From NCBI GenBank assembly GCA_951799405.1, contig OX637334.1, positions 7,192,001-7,256,000 on the forward strand: a DNA stretch of 64,000 nt, read 5' to 3'. The DNA is from Agapetus fuscipes (Eukaryota > Arthropoda > Insecta > Trichoptera > Glossosomatidae). The position numbers and the translations under genes are program-made. Positions 31,801-41,530 of the stretch are shown here, in pieces. The notes beneath the pieces are model-generated. The model worked only from the letters and a program-made list of their open reading frames with translations, ran no database searches and had not been told where the DNA came from. The stretch's first letter is position 1. Each line of letters opens with the position of its first letter.

Positions 31801-32758
31801 TGGACTTCATAAACAAGGCTGAGCACCATGATGAAATGAAAGAGGAAGGAGTCTGGTTGTTTCCCGACGTGGTGGTGTCTGCCGTAGTGGTGGATGACTG
31901 CCTCATCAAGAAGATGGAGAGCCATGGAGTCGTAGCCGTCACGGAGGGTAACTTAAACATTTTTTTTAATGTATGGATACCTTAAATTGTAAAACTGAAT
32001 AAATGACACAAGGATTTCTCAGAGAAATGCCCTTTTTTATATTTTCTACGAGAGAAATCACTAGAAAAGTGAGAAAATCCTGTAGTTTAGATGTTTGCCA
32101 TGAGTATTTCCTTATAATTAGTTCACTTAGGTACCATGGGAAGTTATAGCCAATAAAATGTTTTATCCACGATTTCTCAAATCAGCGAATCAGCACTCTC
32201 AGTTTTACCTTTAAAAGGTGGCGATATAGACAAGGGCTGCATCATGTACATACTGAGATTCACCCCTTTGCAGTTTACGCCAAAATTATGAGAGTTTTGA
32301 TAGTCAATCATCTGTCAATTGTGCCACCCACAGTCCCTTGAGCATATACGAAGGGTTGGAATGCTCTGTCTCTTCTATTGGTATTATCAGGGCCTTTTCA
32401 GACACAACGTATTCTGCCCGGTTTGTCTATAGATTACCGGACTAACTGTGTGAAAGCTTTCATACCTCTACATACACAACTGACTTCCGACCCGGCGTCG
32501 GATAGAAAAAGAAACATGAACGAACCGGGCAGAATGGTGGCAGATTGCGGACTTAGGTACACATTTGACAAAAGTTGCATTTATTCAACAAACCTCGTGC
32601 ATTAATTAATTCTACATATTTCTTTGATTCTAGGAGCAACTAAAGGCGGCACTGCGGTGGACTATGAAGATGACTTAAAGTCTAAACAGAAGATTGACAT
32701 CGTGTTCGATGTGGACACTGAAAAGTTCCAAAGAGCCTTGATTCATCACTTTGAATAA
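22854..32758 (+). CDS. Secreted inosine-uridine preferring nucleoside hydrolase (8 exons)
   Basis: Splits ribonucleosides into base and ribose; probably secreted. Coding exons: 22854-22951, 28062-28172, 28596-28701, 29150-29321, 30334-30450, 30921-31066, 31758-31947, 32634-32758. All have GT/AG introns, all phases agree, and the total is 1065 nt (354 residues), normal for the family. Exon 1 encodes a signal peptide (MKYLACAIFQLVCLSFSVFC). Exon 2 has the calcium-binding motif IDTDAGSDDAMAI; exon 3 AVNGNACLDNV; exon 4 FGADGLGDF; exon 5 LALGPLTNVA and LVILGGSVHG; exon 6 GRGNILPGVEFNFYMDP; exon 7 starts EWRKNVLG; exon 8 ends with the stop. The C-terminal active-site His of protozoan enzymes is not obvious (WLFPDVVVSAVVVDD). 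Exon 1 is assigned by its signal peptide, donor GTAAGA and exact phase fit across 5.1 kb. AATAAA at 33423 may end the transcript. Confidence 0.88.
23497..26970 (-). mobile_element. Non-LTR retrotransposon (LINE), apparently intact ORF2
   Basis: About 3.45 kb, antisense to its host gene, in intron 1 of the nucleoside hydrolase. One long frame, a short 5' leader (26905-26970) and an A/T-rich 3' UTR (23497-23892). No separate ORF1 is visible upstream. The exact ends and target duplication could not be fixed. Confidence 0.85.
23893..26904 (-). CDS. LINE ORF2: endonuclease and reverse transcriptase, 1003 aa
   Basis: Starts at ATG 26904. Residues about 38-240 form an APE-type endonuclease: LQQNIRSIRKNL, then LIVLCEAHLNEW with the catalytic Glu, VGDFNVN and a final SDITDHHTSL with the active-site His. 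Residues about 460-760 form the reverse transcriptase: GGSSPGYDRIS, PIFKSGD..NISNYRPITL, GVFIDLRKAFDSV, GIPQGTVLGPILF and the catalytic FADD. The C-terminal part contains YLGIKIDSRIRWKEHV. No stop or frameshift, so recent activity is plausible. The domain order and RT motifs suit the Jockey/CR1 side of the LINE tree; the clade was not determined. Lacks an obvious RNase H or zinc-knuckle end. Confidence 0.92.
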   Translation of the reverse strand: MNPDFLHEVDNQYNIAQYECHTALECNDVINSKCEDDALFILQQNIRSIRKNLDCFLVNLSCLNRLPDLIVLCEAHLNEWSEPFDIPNYSYFRSNYYINKNSGIVVFVRGNNDNIRVKEIIMNNVNCLQIDYYKNNVLYRIISVYRTHQSNVNEFINELRMLLNECRSMNVIIVGDFNVNVAKTCISTVKNEYMNALAELNFKLCTNLYSREVDGQTPSCLDHFWSNTPLSKLEDICTVVWKSDITDHHTSLFIQRLMNSNNALNDTVRHDEPIKKINLEDLKMRLMNESWKSVYDSFDANICAKNFHDIVEDYLASVEQISVRRQSNKSSKYNRLKPWITHGLVVSIRNKEKLYKIMRRHPGDTNVSDRYKRYRNMLTLLIRRVKIDYFSRKVEQAGSNIKHVWQSINEIINKKKKKSQIKRIIVDGKTMELTQHPIEMANSFNEFFADVGENLARQIDPNFAYGEIEPDSLIDPGFNIFQPINSETVLNIIKDMKGGSSPGYDRISVDILKQNSTSLSGPITHIVNVRLNNGVFPEVYKVGVVTPIFKSGDACNISNYRPITLTSNISKIFEKIVKKQLIDFINREGLLNKNQFGFRTGVGTDDAISRLTSMVYGALDAGEKCLGVFIDLRKAFDSVSHTGLLNKLNRIGICGSVRKWICSFMQYRTQQVRINKIVSSRKITRFGIPQGTVLGPILFIIYVNETFSLPITSSILSFADDTAMIVRGGSWVEVVRRTNVELTILKNWFDKNFLSLNTEKTNFIPFSLYNRGLPFSLSIAIHSCTNFLVSGTACSCSCPLISQAESVKYLGIKIDSRIRWKEHVETTIERLRKIYYVFRKIRDILEVKTLKSTYFALGQSLMQYGMVGWGGTFKTTLEPLRVVQRMVIKIMLKKPFDYSTLQLYHDFPVLTIDQLYKRAALYQVHKDYFIHGYNPGDIVIPSGRSRRESLLIKVPRKNTATGQHHYDYLGVRWYNALFSRYKHDKHADPRAIKYMISKYLKEV
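27016..27765. other. Nucleoside hydrolase intron 1, remainder
   Basis: No recognised element, apart from tracts rich in the GTAGGTA/TACCTAC words that occur throughout the window. Confidence 0.4.
27766..27945. repeat. Foldback MITE (about 180 bp)
   Basis: Left arm CGACCGTCGGTAGATCTTAC, then AATAAAACATGGCGG and ACAGCTGAT. The right arm gives the same words in inverted order, ending CCGTCGG..CGACG. Arms of about 80 bp, roughly 80 percent alike. Fragments recur at 28378-28420 and 29735-29775, all inside this gene's introns. Confidence 0.7.
28255..28500. repeat. SINE fragments in intron 2
   Basis: 28260-28345 matches the end of SINE family B (CGCCTGGCCGGAAACAGGTA). 28440-28495 is a family C head (GCATAGCTCAGTTGGTA, GCGTTCCATGCCAGAAG). 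Confidence 0.5.
28845..29135 (+). mobile_element. LINE fragment in intron 3
   Basis: Reads LKWRWAGHVARQTKKNCPIA, then WRPQDASSEVADTKEWRRLE. WAGHVAR followed by a W..R.......W motif is the C-terminus of RTE/Jockey-type ORF2. Preceded by a repeat A-like stub (28850-28872). Frame broken; antisense stops present. Confidence 0.6.
29383..29640 (+). repeat. Repeat A, full-length copy (intron 4)
   Basis: CCTTGATTTATAGGTTGGTA to AAATTAGATTAGATTAGATT. The full body and pentanucleotide tail are present. Confidence 0.8.
30690..30875 (-). repeat. Repeat A, diverged copy (intron 5)
   Basis: Antisense GTAACTCTTGTCGTCTTTCC, then TTTTTTACAGTGTCGGTGGT. Confidence 0.55.
31297..31435 (+). repeat. Repeat A, 5' half (intron 6)
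   Basis: CCTTGACTTATAGTTTGGTA to GGGTTATGTTCTTTTGAGAT. The right half is absent. Confidence 0.65.
31437..31562. repeat. Degenerate array of GACAAAATGTC palindromes (intron 6)
   Basis: About seven units of the type CCGACAAAATGTC(C/T)GTTGA with spacing of 15-22 bp. The unit is an inverted repeat itself, so both strands carry it. It is open in one frame on each strand by composition only. Confidence 0.65.
32390..32565. repeat. MITE family H copy (intron 7)
   Basis: Left CCTTTTCAGACACAACGTAT and TTCTGCCCGGTTTGTCTATA. Right GAACCGGGCAGAATGGTGGC as the inverted end. Similar to 37605-37800. Confidence 0.6.
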
Positions 32759-33117
32759 TTATAATCTAAGTTGCAGTGAAAAATCAAAATTTACATACCC
32801 GCGTGTGAACTGAGTACGGGCAAATAGATATACACATTAATATTTAAATTAAATATTTCTTTTTCAGCCTTTAAAGTACCACATTATAAATCAATTTATG
32901 CTCAAACTTTCAATTTTAAATATTTTTTGCATTATTTGAATCATATTTTACCTTTTATAGATAGATACATATTTTGTCTGTAGCTCATATGTAACATCAA
33001 TGAAATTCAAATGTTGATATCTCAAGGAGTAATATTTTTGGTAAAAAATATTTCGACTTTCTGTTTAACAATGGTTCACACATCACAATGGTAAACAGAA
33101 AATGATATGAAATGATG

Positions 33118-33185
33118 GACAGAAAAGTTGTGTCGTCATGCGGCCGATTTTTTAGGGAAAAGGATAAAAAGCCACACAAGCACCC
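33118..33185 (-). repeat. CCAAT/CRE-core repeat G, partial
   Basis: GTGTCGTCATGCGGCCGATT and TTAGGGAAAAGG. Lies in the 3' flank or 3' UTR of the nucleoside hydrolase. Confidence 0.4.
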
Positions 33186-33422
33186 TAATAACATAGTCCT
33201 GTTCCGTTTACCTATAGGGAAGAGAAACAAACTTGTATCAGCTGTTTTGAGTTCATAGAAATAATTTTTGAATGTATGTTTTTGCATTCGTCCTTCATTT
33301 CATTCAGAGGAATGTATTTTTTTTCAACATGTAATTATTTTATTATAATTAATTGGAATAGATTTAAATATAATGTTATGATATAATATACATAAAATAT
33401 ATTTGTACGATGTGTAGGTATA

Positions 33423-33438
33423 AATAAAGTGTAATAAA
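33423..33438 (+). promoter_or_regulatory. Candidate polyadenylation signals of the nucleoside hydrolase
   Basis: Two AATAAA hexamers (33423, 33433) are the first after the stop codon and would give a 3' UTR of about 0.7 kb. Confidence 0.35.
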
Positions 33439-33589
33439 ATTTATTTTCCACAAAAAAATGACCTTTAAATTAAATAATATTATAAAAACTGGCTTCTAAT
33501 TGCCGGTTTGATTTAATTATGATTACACTTCATGTCTATAATTTTAGTTGAAAAGATGTGTTGGTATTTAAGATTCATAATAAATTCAC

Positions 33590-33755
33590 GCACACAAGCA
33601 GACATGTGCAAGTTCGTTTTTTATTTGCAAATCACGACTCAAAAACCTCAAAATTACATGCAACTCTTGCCGACTTTTCCTAAAACAGGGGGGAAGTGCA
33701 ACATTTTTTACAGTATGGCTGATCAGCCTTATTCTAACCAATAAGTCAAGGGAGG
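33590..33755 (-). repeat. Repeat A, partial copy
   Basis: Antisense from CACACAAGCAGACATGTGCA to CTAACCAATAAGTCAAGG. Confidence 0.65.
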
Positions 33756-33890
33756 TAATAAAACCTAGATGTAAATGTTTTGAACTTCGTATTGAAAAAA
33801 ATAATAGACGTCCCGAAAACATGACCACATATTAAAAATATGTGACAAAGAAGACTCTGAACTGGATGTATTGACTGGTCTGTAGTCTAG

Positions 33891-33970
33891 TGCAGTGATG
33901 ACCAAGCTGTGCGCCGCGGCTCCCTGGGGCGTCGCGGTGACGTCATAGGGCGCCGAGAAATATTCAATAA
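33891..33970. mobile_element. hAT-like element end
   Basis: CAGTGATGACCAAGCTGTGC followed by GCGCCGCGGCTCCCTGGGG and GTCATAGGGCGCC, a GC-rich end typical of hAT elements (CAGTG...GCGCC). No opposite end was found. Confidence 0.3.
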
Positions 33971-34119
33971 AAAAATTCGTCAATTTTCTTGTAAGGGAAT
34001 TGTTTCCAATTCTTGAGTTTTTGCGATAGCAATCGTGTAGGTATGCTGGCAGAATGTCGACGATTTAAATTAAGAAATATATACGATTATTTTGGAAGTC
34101 GCAAACCGAAATAGATTGG

Positions 34120-34375
34120 GAGCCTCTGGTCTCGTGGTTAACGATACGGACTTGAATTCCAAAGGTTTAGGGTTTGATTCCCGGCGGAGCACACAAAATA
34201 AATTTTAATTTTAAAAGATGTTCTTCGCTCGGTTGAAAAAATCATAATATGCTTTTCCACGTACCGGTCCCCAAAGGTCCATCCAGCTTAACAGAAAACG
34301 AATCTATCTTGTGTAATTGGCGCTTTCTGTAGCGATGACGAAGCTTGCAGAGGGTTCTTGAGGTGTGATAATATT
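34120..34375 (+). mobile_element. SINE family D, near full length
   Basis: Head GCCTCTGGTCTCGTGGTTAA and B box GTTTGATTCCCGGC; body CCATCCAGCTTAACAG and GCGATGACGAAGCTTGC. Ends GGTTCTTGAGGTGTGATA, the variant end also seen at 41185, 41325 and 56175. Confidence 0.7.
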
Positions 34376-34482
34376 TATTCACTCTATTAAGACGTTGATG
34401 TGATCCAGTGTATGCCACATACAGCGAATGGATCATATGGATCTAGATAGGATACATTGCGAAAACTCAGCCTCATACATGT

Positions 34483-34733
34483 TCCTTGACTTAAAAGTTG
34501 GTATGCGGCTGACCACCCATGCTGTAAAAATGGTTCACTTTGCCAATGTCGCCCCTGTTTCAGGGAAGGACGGCAAGAGTTGCAGGGTGTATGTCCATCT
34601 GAGATTTGGTTTTTATGCTGTAGGTTCACATGAGGCATGTGCAAGCGCGAACTTGTACGTGTCTGGTTGTGGGAATGCATGTAATGTGAATCTCCAAAGT
34701 AACATATCTTTGGAACTGAGATTAGATTAGATA
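34483..34733 (+). repeat. Repeat A, full-length copy
   Basis: CCTTGACTTAAAAGTTGGTA to GAGATTAGATTAGAT. The body is well conserved. Confidence 0.8.
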
Positions 34734-35150
34734 CCTGTTCCGTTTATGCACTTCCATCCGGGGAAGCGTATCACAGAACGCTCATGCCATGCTTTTTTTT
34801 GTGGCGGAAGTCCTTCCCGATGGTCGTGACCCGACCCAGCAGTGATTTTAGATGTACATGTACCTGTTCATCCACTAGAGAATCAGCTCTGGTTGTGATG
34901 ACAGACCCTGAAGGATGCAGGCAGGAAGAAGAAACCCAGAGCAAGGTAGCTGGCTGGAGTGGTGGCGACTGTCGCGCGGTGGGAGTGTGGGACTGAAGAA
35001 GGAAAGCGTTAGATGGATTAAGTTGGAATGAATAGGCGCCATTGTCTATTGTTGTATTGCACTTTTCACACCAATTGTATGAATCATGATACTCGTATCT
35101 TACAGAAACTATTTTGCCATAAGGTGTTGCTGAAATCTAATATTATAAAA
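34734..35150. other. Unassigned, locally GC-richer
   Basis: 34740-34995 has higher GC than its surroundings and a 71-codon frame (34784-34996) with no recognisable domain. Phrases such as TGTACCTGTTCATCCACTAG partly recur at 37365. Possibly the 3' part of an old retroelement. Confidence 0.3.
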
Positions 35151-35399
35151 TGAATATTAAAAAAAAAAAAAAAACAATAGTGAAATTTTTGTAAATAACT
35201 TTGTTGTCTTCCAATAAATTTGTTTTCTTACAAAAAGTTCATTAAAGTATTTTTTTTTAATACAATATATTTATAATGGCATTTTACAGTATATTACCAA
35301 TTATTATCGATTACTAGAATTACAATCTCCATGTCCCCAAGTCAATTTAAAAACTAATTATTATAATATATTTATGCGTTTTTATTTTTTGTTATTATT

Positions 35400-35620
35400 A
35401 TAACTTATGCGTTGGTTTGCGGCTCACAGAAAATGGTTCACTTTGCCATTGTCACCCCTGTTTAAAGGAAGGCCGGCAAGATTTGCAAGACTTATGTTCA
35501 TTTGAGATAGAGTTTTTATGTTGTTAGTCCACATGTGGCATGTGTAAGCGCGAACTTTTATGTGTCTGCTTATGGGAATACATATATTTAATATGAATCT
35601 TAAATGTAATATATAGGGAC
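35400..35620 (+). repeat. Repeat A copy
   Basis: TGCGTTGGTTTGCGGCTCAC to GAATCTTAAATGTAATATAT; lacks the TTAGA tail. Confidence 0.7.
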
Positions 35621-35629
35621 TGGAAAAAA

Positions 35630-35760
35630 GTGGTGTTATTTTTTGCAAAATTCGCGTTATTTTTTTGGGAAATTCGCGTTATTTTTGATCAAAAACAGGG
35701 AAATTCGCATTATTTTTTATGATAAACGGGGAGATTCGGTGTAATTTTTAGGGTTGATTT
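35630..35760 (+). repeat. Short tandem array of AAATTCGCGTTATTTTT units
   Basis: Four diverging units of 24-34 bp (GCAAAATTCGCGTTATTTTT, GGGAAATTCGCGTTATTTTT, GGGAAATTCGCATTATTTTT, GGGAGATTCGGTGTAATTTT), each ending in a T run. Confidence 0.65.
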
Positions 35761-36164
35761 GATCGAAATAAAGGTTTATGTAATTGCAAAACTATAGATT
35801 GTACTAATATTTACAATTTATTATATAAACAACAATATGTACCTTCAAAAACAATGAATAAACAACATCTGAATCAATACGAGTTACAACTTACAAAAAA
35901 CCATTGATTAAAAAAAGTATTAATATTTGAATGACACTCCGAATACCCTGCAATATCCTTTTAAAATATTTAATTTTTGTGCATTTAGTCTCTAGATGAG
36001 GGTTATCTAATTTTTTCGAGGGATGTTGGCTTTTATGAAAGCCTCAAGTTGTGCTCTTGGCTAATCCAGCAGCAGCTTCACTCCTTGATGTATTTCCTAT
36101 TTCATTGATGTCACGATTCAAGTCTGTTTGGATGTCCAGGACAGTTCTGCTTATCATTTATTTT

Positions 36165-36430
36165 TTTAATAAAATAGATTTGTGAATAGGAATGCAATTC
36201 ACCAACCTACTCTGCCTGGCCAGAAACAGGTATTAATATCATTAATAAAAAAATCATTACGAGTATTGTTTATTTTAATTAATTATTATTAATTTATAAT
36301 TACCTAATTACATTTGTTGAACCAGGGTCAAATTTATGGTCAAATGACCCAGGCGGGGATCGAACCCCGCGTCTAGCGTTCTAGCGTGTTTCAACGTTGA
36401 AAGATCAGCCCACTTGGCCCCCTCGGCTAT
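36165..36430 (-). mobile_element. tRNA-derived SINE, family B
   Basis: Antisense B box GGGGATCGAACCCCGCG and A box GATCAGCCCACTTGGCCCCC; the body ends CACCAACCTACTCTGCCTGG. Closest to 13600-13870. Confidence 0.75.
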
Positions 36431-37044
36431 AATACCGACCAATTTTTCTGTGCTTTGCACCTTGCAAAGGGTTTTCACAGGAATCTTTTCTTTCCCACAA
36501 AATAGTTGCGTTGCAGAAGCGACACATAACAACTTTTTCGCAATGGCGCAAATGGCGTCTCGCGGACAATATAATATTAGAAACAAATTAATATTTTATT
36601 CACGGGGCCTATACCTACTGTCGGCAGACAAGCGCAGCAGTGTATTTTAATGAGATAAATTTCACATGTGCATTCGAAGCGAGAGTCTCTTTTGACTTTT
36701 AACTTATTGCTCTATTCTTACTTACTCAATGCCTGATGTACTTTTTTTGTAAAAAAAACAACCGTATAATATGATAAAACGACCTCCCTCCCCCCCTACT
36801 GCTTTTTCAACTAGTATTTTATTAGTAACCATAAGAAGTTAGGTTGCTGCTATCCTCTTCTTCTTTTGGTGCCAATTCTTTCGAAGAGCGACGATCATCA
36901 TGGCTTTTTTGACCTTGGATGCTGCGGCTTGAAATTGTAGCTTTGTGATTTTGTCGCAGGTTTTTCAACCACGATGTCCTTCGGCGTACCTGAGTTCTTT
37001 TCCTCTCAAACTTACTTTGTATAATAAGATGAGAGGTGGTATTT

Positions 37045-37260
37045 CTCATTTATTTTACACTTTTTCAAATGTCACCTCTGTTTCAGGAATGCGCAGCAAA
37101 AGCAGAAGGGTATATTTTAATTTGAGTTTTTGTTTGTAAGTGCACATGCAGCATGTGAAAACGCAAACTTACACGTCTCTGCTTGTGGGCATGAATTTAA
37201 TTAGAATCTCATTTGTTAATACACGAGTGTTTTTGAATCTTAGATTATAGATAGTGTATG
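37045..37260 (+). repeat. Repeat A, diverged copy
   Basis: AAATGTCACCTCTGTTTCAG, CACATGCAGCATGTGAAAAC, TCTGCTTGTGGGCATGAATT, tail CTTAGATTATAGATAG. Confidence 0.65.
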
Positions 37261-37432
37261 TCGGAGGGATTGAAATGAAGATTGAAGTCACAATCTGAGA
37301 GTTACTGCTTTCGGTGAAAGCTCAGCGGAACCGGTATATTAACTGTGAACCATTTGCATGTACTTGTTCATCAGCTGGGAACACAGAGCCGGTCAGCGAC
37401 CTTCACGATTCCCATAGAGCGAAGGTACTAGA

Positions 37433-38133
37433 GATGCCGCAAATGGTGGTCATAGCGAATATCCGAAAACTGAGTAATCGCCATTTCCTATGACGAGCAC
37501 CGAATAACTCGGCATTATTATTCAACATAAAAATATTTATTTTTATTTTCTAAAAACAAAATTACGCTTGTAGTAGGATAGTCTTATGCTTACCAATCAT
37601 TTACATATAATATTTGTTAGTGCCATTTCACACAGAAAAAATTCTGTCCAGTTTGTCTATAATTTTATTCCATCTGGTGCCGGATTGGAAGTTTAGAATT
37701 GTATGGGATGTATGAAAGTTTTCACATGGTGTGTTTGGCCACACCATCCATAATTTTAAACAAACTGGACGGAATTCGTGCTGTGTGAAAAGGGCGTTAT
37801 TGTAATAAAAAAGAAAATAATGATGCTAAAGAAACGAGGAAGTCTCATAATATACTGAATATTGATAGATATTTAACATTTCTAAATTCTGTAAATCTTT
37901 TTCGGAGAATACCTTATTTTGATGGTTTGTATAACCCAGCGATAAAGTACCTATGATTGTTTTTAAAGGTATAGTATTTTAAATCATCAAAAGTTTATTT
38001 AAGGCAAATTTTCACCAAAATATGACGAGTAATACAGATTAGTTATTATTTGGTATCTATTCGACGAATAATAAAAAAAAAAGTCGAATAATACCGAATG
38101 CCGAATATTAGCGAGTATTCGCGGCATCTCTAG
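37433..38133. mobile_element. hAT MITE with CTAGAGATGCCGC ends carrying a nested MITE
   Basis: Left TAGAGATGCCGCAAATGG and AGCGAATATCCG; right GCGAGTATTCGCGGCATCTC ending TA at 38133. The flanks GAAGGTAC and GTAGGCAC agree at six of eight positions, consistent with an old 8-bp hAT duplication. MITE H (37605-37800) is inserted inside. A truncated copy at 41945-42150 carries the same inner junction. Confidence 0.65.
37605..37800. repeat. MITE family H, intact copy
   Basis: Left GTGCCATTTCACACAGAAAA and TTCTGTCCAGTTTGTC; right end inverted (CAAACTGGACGGAATTC, GCTGTGTGAAAAGGGCG). Inverted ends of about 60 bp around a 70-bp centre. Confidence 0.75.
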
Positions 38134-38394
38134 TAGGCACCCCATGAGTATTCACATATCGGCAGTGTAAGCAGAGCATACAACCAGTGTGCCAGGCCAG
38201 ACCCACTCGGCAGTGTGGTTTCACCTTAGCCAAGACCTTAGTCTGTGCTCAGTGTTTGCTAAAGTGTGTGTCGTAAGCATCGTTCTAACTAAAGTAATGA
38301 CGTGATGGTGCGTTTCAGTGGTTTCCCATACTAACGCATGTGCTACGGAATAAAATAGGTGTAGAGACATATTGCGAGAGCAACTCGTCAAACA

Positions 38395-38640
38395 GAAATG
38401 CAAGCGGCTTGTATAAATCAATCCATAATCTAAGTACAAAGATAATATATGTAGGTATGTCCGCAAGTAGACACGTATAAGTACGCGCTTACGCATGTCG
38501 CATGTGAACTTTCAACATAATCTCAAATAAACCTAAGCCCTGCAATTCAAGACCCCTGAAACAGGGTTACATTCGCAAAATGAACCTTTTTTTAAATTAT
38601 GAGTGTTCAGCCTCATACCAACCTATAAGTCAACAACAGA
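38395..38640 (-). repeat. Repeat A, antisense copy
   Basis: From ATCCATAATCTAAGTACAAA through GTACGCGCTTACGCATGTCG to CATACCAACCTATAAGTCAA. Confidence 0.7.
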
Positions 38641-38699
38641 ATCAATGAAATATCACAAGTAGGTAATAAAATACATTCTTTACCTACTGGTTCGGATTT

Positions 38700-38840
38700 T
38701 TTTTTATTTGGAACTTTTTTCTCGGCGAGCAAACGTCAGTCTTGTATGGGGCTGCTGTCATTAGCAACCAATAACAAAATATTCGTATGCCTTTTCCCTA
38801 GCAACCCGACTGCCTGACGTAACAGTTTTGTCTATGCGCA
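38700..38840 (+). repeat. CCAAT/CRE-core repeat G
   Basis: TTCTCGGCGAGCAAACGTCA, then TTAGCAACCAATAACAAAAT and CCCTAGCAACCCGACTGCC, with a CTGACGTAAC end. Confidence 0.7.
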
Positions 38841-41085
38841 TTCAATTGTTGAATTGCCGAAATCTATTCTGGTAAAAATCACGGATACCCACAGTAGAAA
38901 AAAAAAAGAAATAAAGCGTCATTTTCTCAGCACAAAATTGTCGTATGAACATACCTACCATTTAATTGATCAATATTGTTCTTCATACCATGTTAAGATG
39001 GATCCAATCCCATTCACAATTGTTTCTTAAACTAAAACTGTTTTACAAGCACAGGACATTCTTCAAGGACGAAAATTTGCTAGTTTATCGGTTCACCGAA
39101 AAAATTATCGATCAACATAAAATATATAAATGGAACATCTGATCCGAATGTGTACTAAAAAAAAGCTTCTTGGAAACGAGGTCTTGTTATAATCAGTTTC
39201 CAGGCAACTGTCAAATTGTTAACATTTTTACGTTATTTACGTATTTGTACATTTCATTGTATGTTTATTACTATGAATAAAAAGTAAGCTATATAAGTCT
39301 ATTATGTTTATCAAAATAGGTCCCGAATCGCCACACGTATTCGTGGATAACACAGGCAAGAAGTTACACTATTTGTGTAGCTTAGTTGCGATGCACAGAG
39401 CCAATCCCATTCACTATTATTTCTTAAAGTAAAACTGTTTTGCATACACTGGTTAATAGTCCACACATGTGCGTATATTAAAAATCTCAACACTTCATAT
39501 TTAAAACATGTTTCAAAAGGCACAGCACGCAACGTAACAATCTACGTGATAAAGAATGGACAACGTGAACAAAAAAATAAAAAACCAAATGCGTGGATCT
39601 GAGCCACACGTATCGCGCGGCATGTCGACCAACTTCACGACACGAAAAAATATCAGTTAAAATGTGAAAAATAATAATCAATTTGTGATTTAATAGTGTG
39701 TTTTGGTGTTTTATTAAAAAAGAAAAAAAAAACTATCACAGTTATTTTTTAAATTTATTTTTAAAATGGTGCTATTTTAATGTGATTTTGGTTTTACATA
39801 TATGTATTATACCCGTATTGTGGAGATTGGGTAAATATATTTGTTTTTTTTTTTGAAAATTAAATGAAGAAAACATGCGCTTATTCATAAAAAGGTTTTA
39901 AATTTTAATCCAGATTGAAGTAAAAAATAAGGTTTAGGACTGTTTTTATGTGTAACAAATGCTATGAATAAGGTTGAAGGTGATTTTAAATATATGTGTT
40001 TTTGGGAGGTATAATTATGAATGAATCGTGTAAGACCAACCCTTTTGTTCTATAAGACTCAAATATTAGAGGTTTTGTAAAAAAACATCTTACTTATTTT
40101 TTAAATAAAAAATGTAATAAGATCAGCGCAATGGGAAATCATTTCTGTCACCCTTTGAAGCTAATGTTCGATCCCCACCAAGAGTATCAAAAACGGAGAC
40201 GTCTCGTTCCTTTGTTTTTTTTAAACCCAAAATAAAAATACCGGCGAGGTTCACGCAACCTTCACAAGAGATGAGAAGCAGTCCCTTGCGAGCGTGAAAC
40301 ACACATTTATATTCACTTTCCTTACTATGTATTTATTCCGCCAAAGGTGGCCAGAGCCTTTGGAGAGTTGCAGCCCAGTCTTTTAGTTTATCCTCGCTTA
40401 TCGCACAACAAGTGTATCTTCTGATAACGTTGATTCCGACACCGACGAAACGTCGAGAGAAAAGTAAAATCGTCTAATATCCGAGTTGTAAATATGTAAA
40501 CACGCTTGTTATCCTTGCACACTTCATTCAATGAATTTCAATTCCTTTTTTTTCAACATTTTTATTTTTGCATTAATTCTGCATGTCCTTGTGGAGGTTT
40601 TTTTGAAATTTGAAACTGGCAAAAAGTATATTTAATTTTATAATGAACGATCTAATAAGATTGTTTGTGCGTAATACGAGTGTAAAATATATAAAAGAAA
40701 AAGACATAAAGGAAAATAATCCAAGTCATCATCATTAAAACCGGTGTTTTTAGAGTAACAAAAAAGATAATGAAGTTTTTTAATATAAAATAATAATATA
40801 AATTAATTTGTTTGCATCATCCCAGGTACAGTAAAAAGTTGTTGTGAGTTTTTAGTCTTCAAGTTCTTTAATAAAATATTTTGTTGTTTTTTTGTATAAT
40901 AGCTAAAACGCTAACGAATAGATTTATTTAAATAATCTACGTTGGAAAAACCTCTTCGCTGAGATGGAAAGTAAAAGTTTAGAATAATTTACATATTTTT
41001 AAATATAATAATAATAATTTAGATTGTGTATGTAAGCAGTGAAGTAATAGCTTTTTTTCATACCATAGGTGCCTACCATCGATAT
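38841..41085. other. Intergenic, mostly unassigned
   Basis: Contains a diverged direct repeat (CCAATCCCATTCACAATTGT at 39006 and CCAATCCCATTCACTATTAT at 39403, each followed by AAACTGTTTT) and a SINE C fragment at 40130-40290. The GTGTAGCTTAGTTGCGATGC phrase at 39375 recurs at 43440. No gene seen. Confidence 0.45.
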
Positions 41086-41094
41086 AAATAAACC

Positions 41095-41215
41095 AAAGTT
41101 CCATCCTGCCTTACAGCAACTGAGTCTTGTTTGAGAAATGGCGCTTTCTATTGCGACGACCCAGCTCGCAGAGAGCTCTTGAGGTGTAATTCACACAAAA
41201 ACAGTGCTCACCAAA
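41095..41215 (+). mobile_element. SINE family D fragment
   Basis: GTTCCATCCTGCCTTACAGC to GAGAGCTCTTGAGGTGTAAT. Followed by an (ATT)n run at 41225-41250. Confidence 0.6.
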
Positions 41216-41321
41216 TAAATCGTCTATTATAATATTATTATTATTATTATCATGTAGTTAACATGACGTGCTTATACGTACTAAGCGGATATTATGTATA
41301 TACGCTTATTTTGCGTAGGTA

Positions 41322-41530
41322 TATCACACCTCAAGAGCCCTCTGCGAGCTTGGTCATCACTGTAGAAAGAGCCAATTCTCAAGCAAGACCCAGTTGCTGT
41401 AAGGCTGGAGGGCCTTTTGATGACCGGTCTTTGGTAAAGGTTTATGAATTTTTCAACCCAGCGGAGCGAAAAGCAAATGTGAAAATAAAAATGGTACTTA
41501 TATTTTTTATGCTCCTATTGTTGCAATTTT
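41322..41530 (-). mobile_element. SINE family D, antisense copy
   Basis: CACACCTCAAGAGCCCTCTG, GCAAGACCCAGTTGCTGTAA, AACCCAGCGGAGCG. Head-to-head with the 41095 fragment. Confidence 0.65.

Noticed and set aside
34784..34996. A 71-residue frame in a GC-richer segment
   Set aside because: No domain or exon boundaries; neighbouring phrases recur at 37365, suggesting repeat origin.
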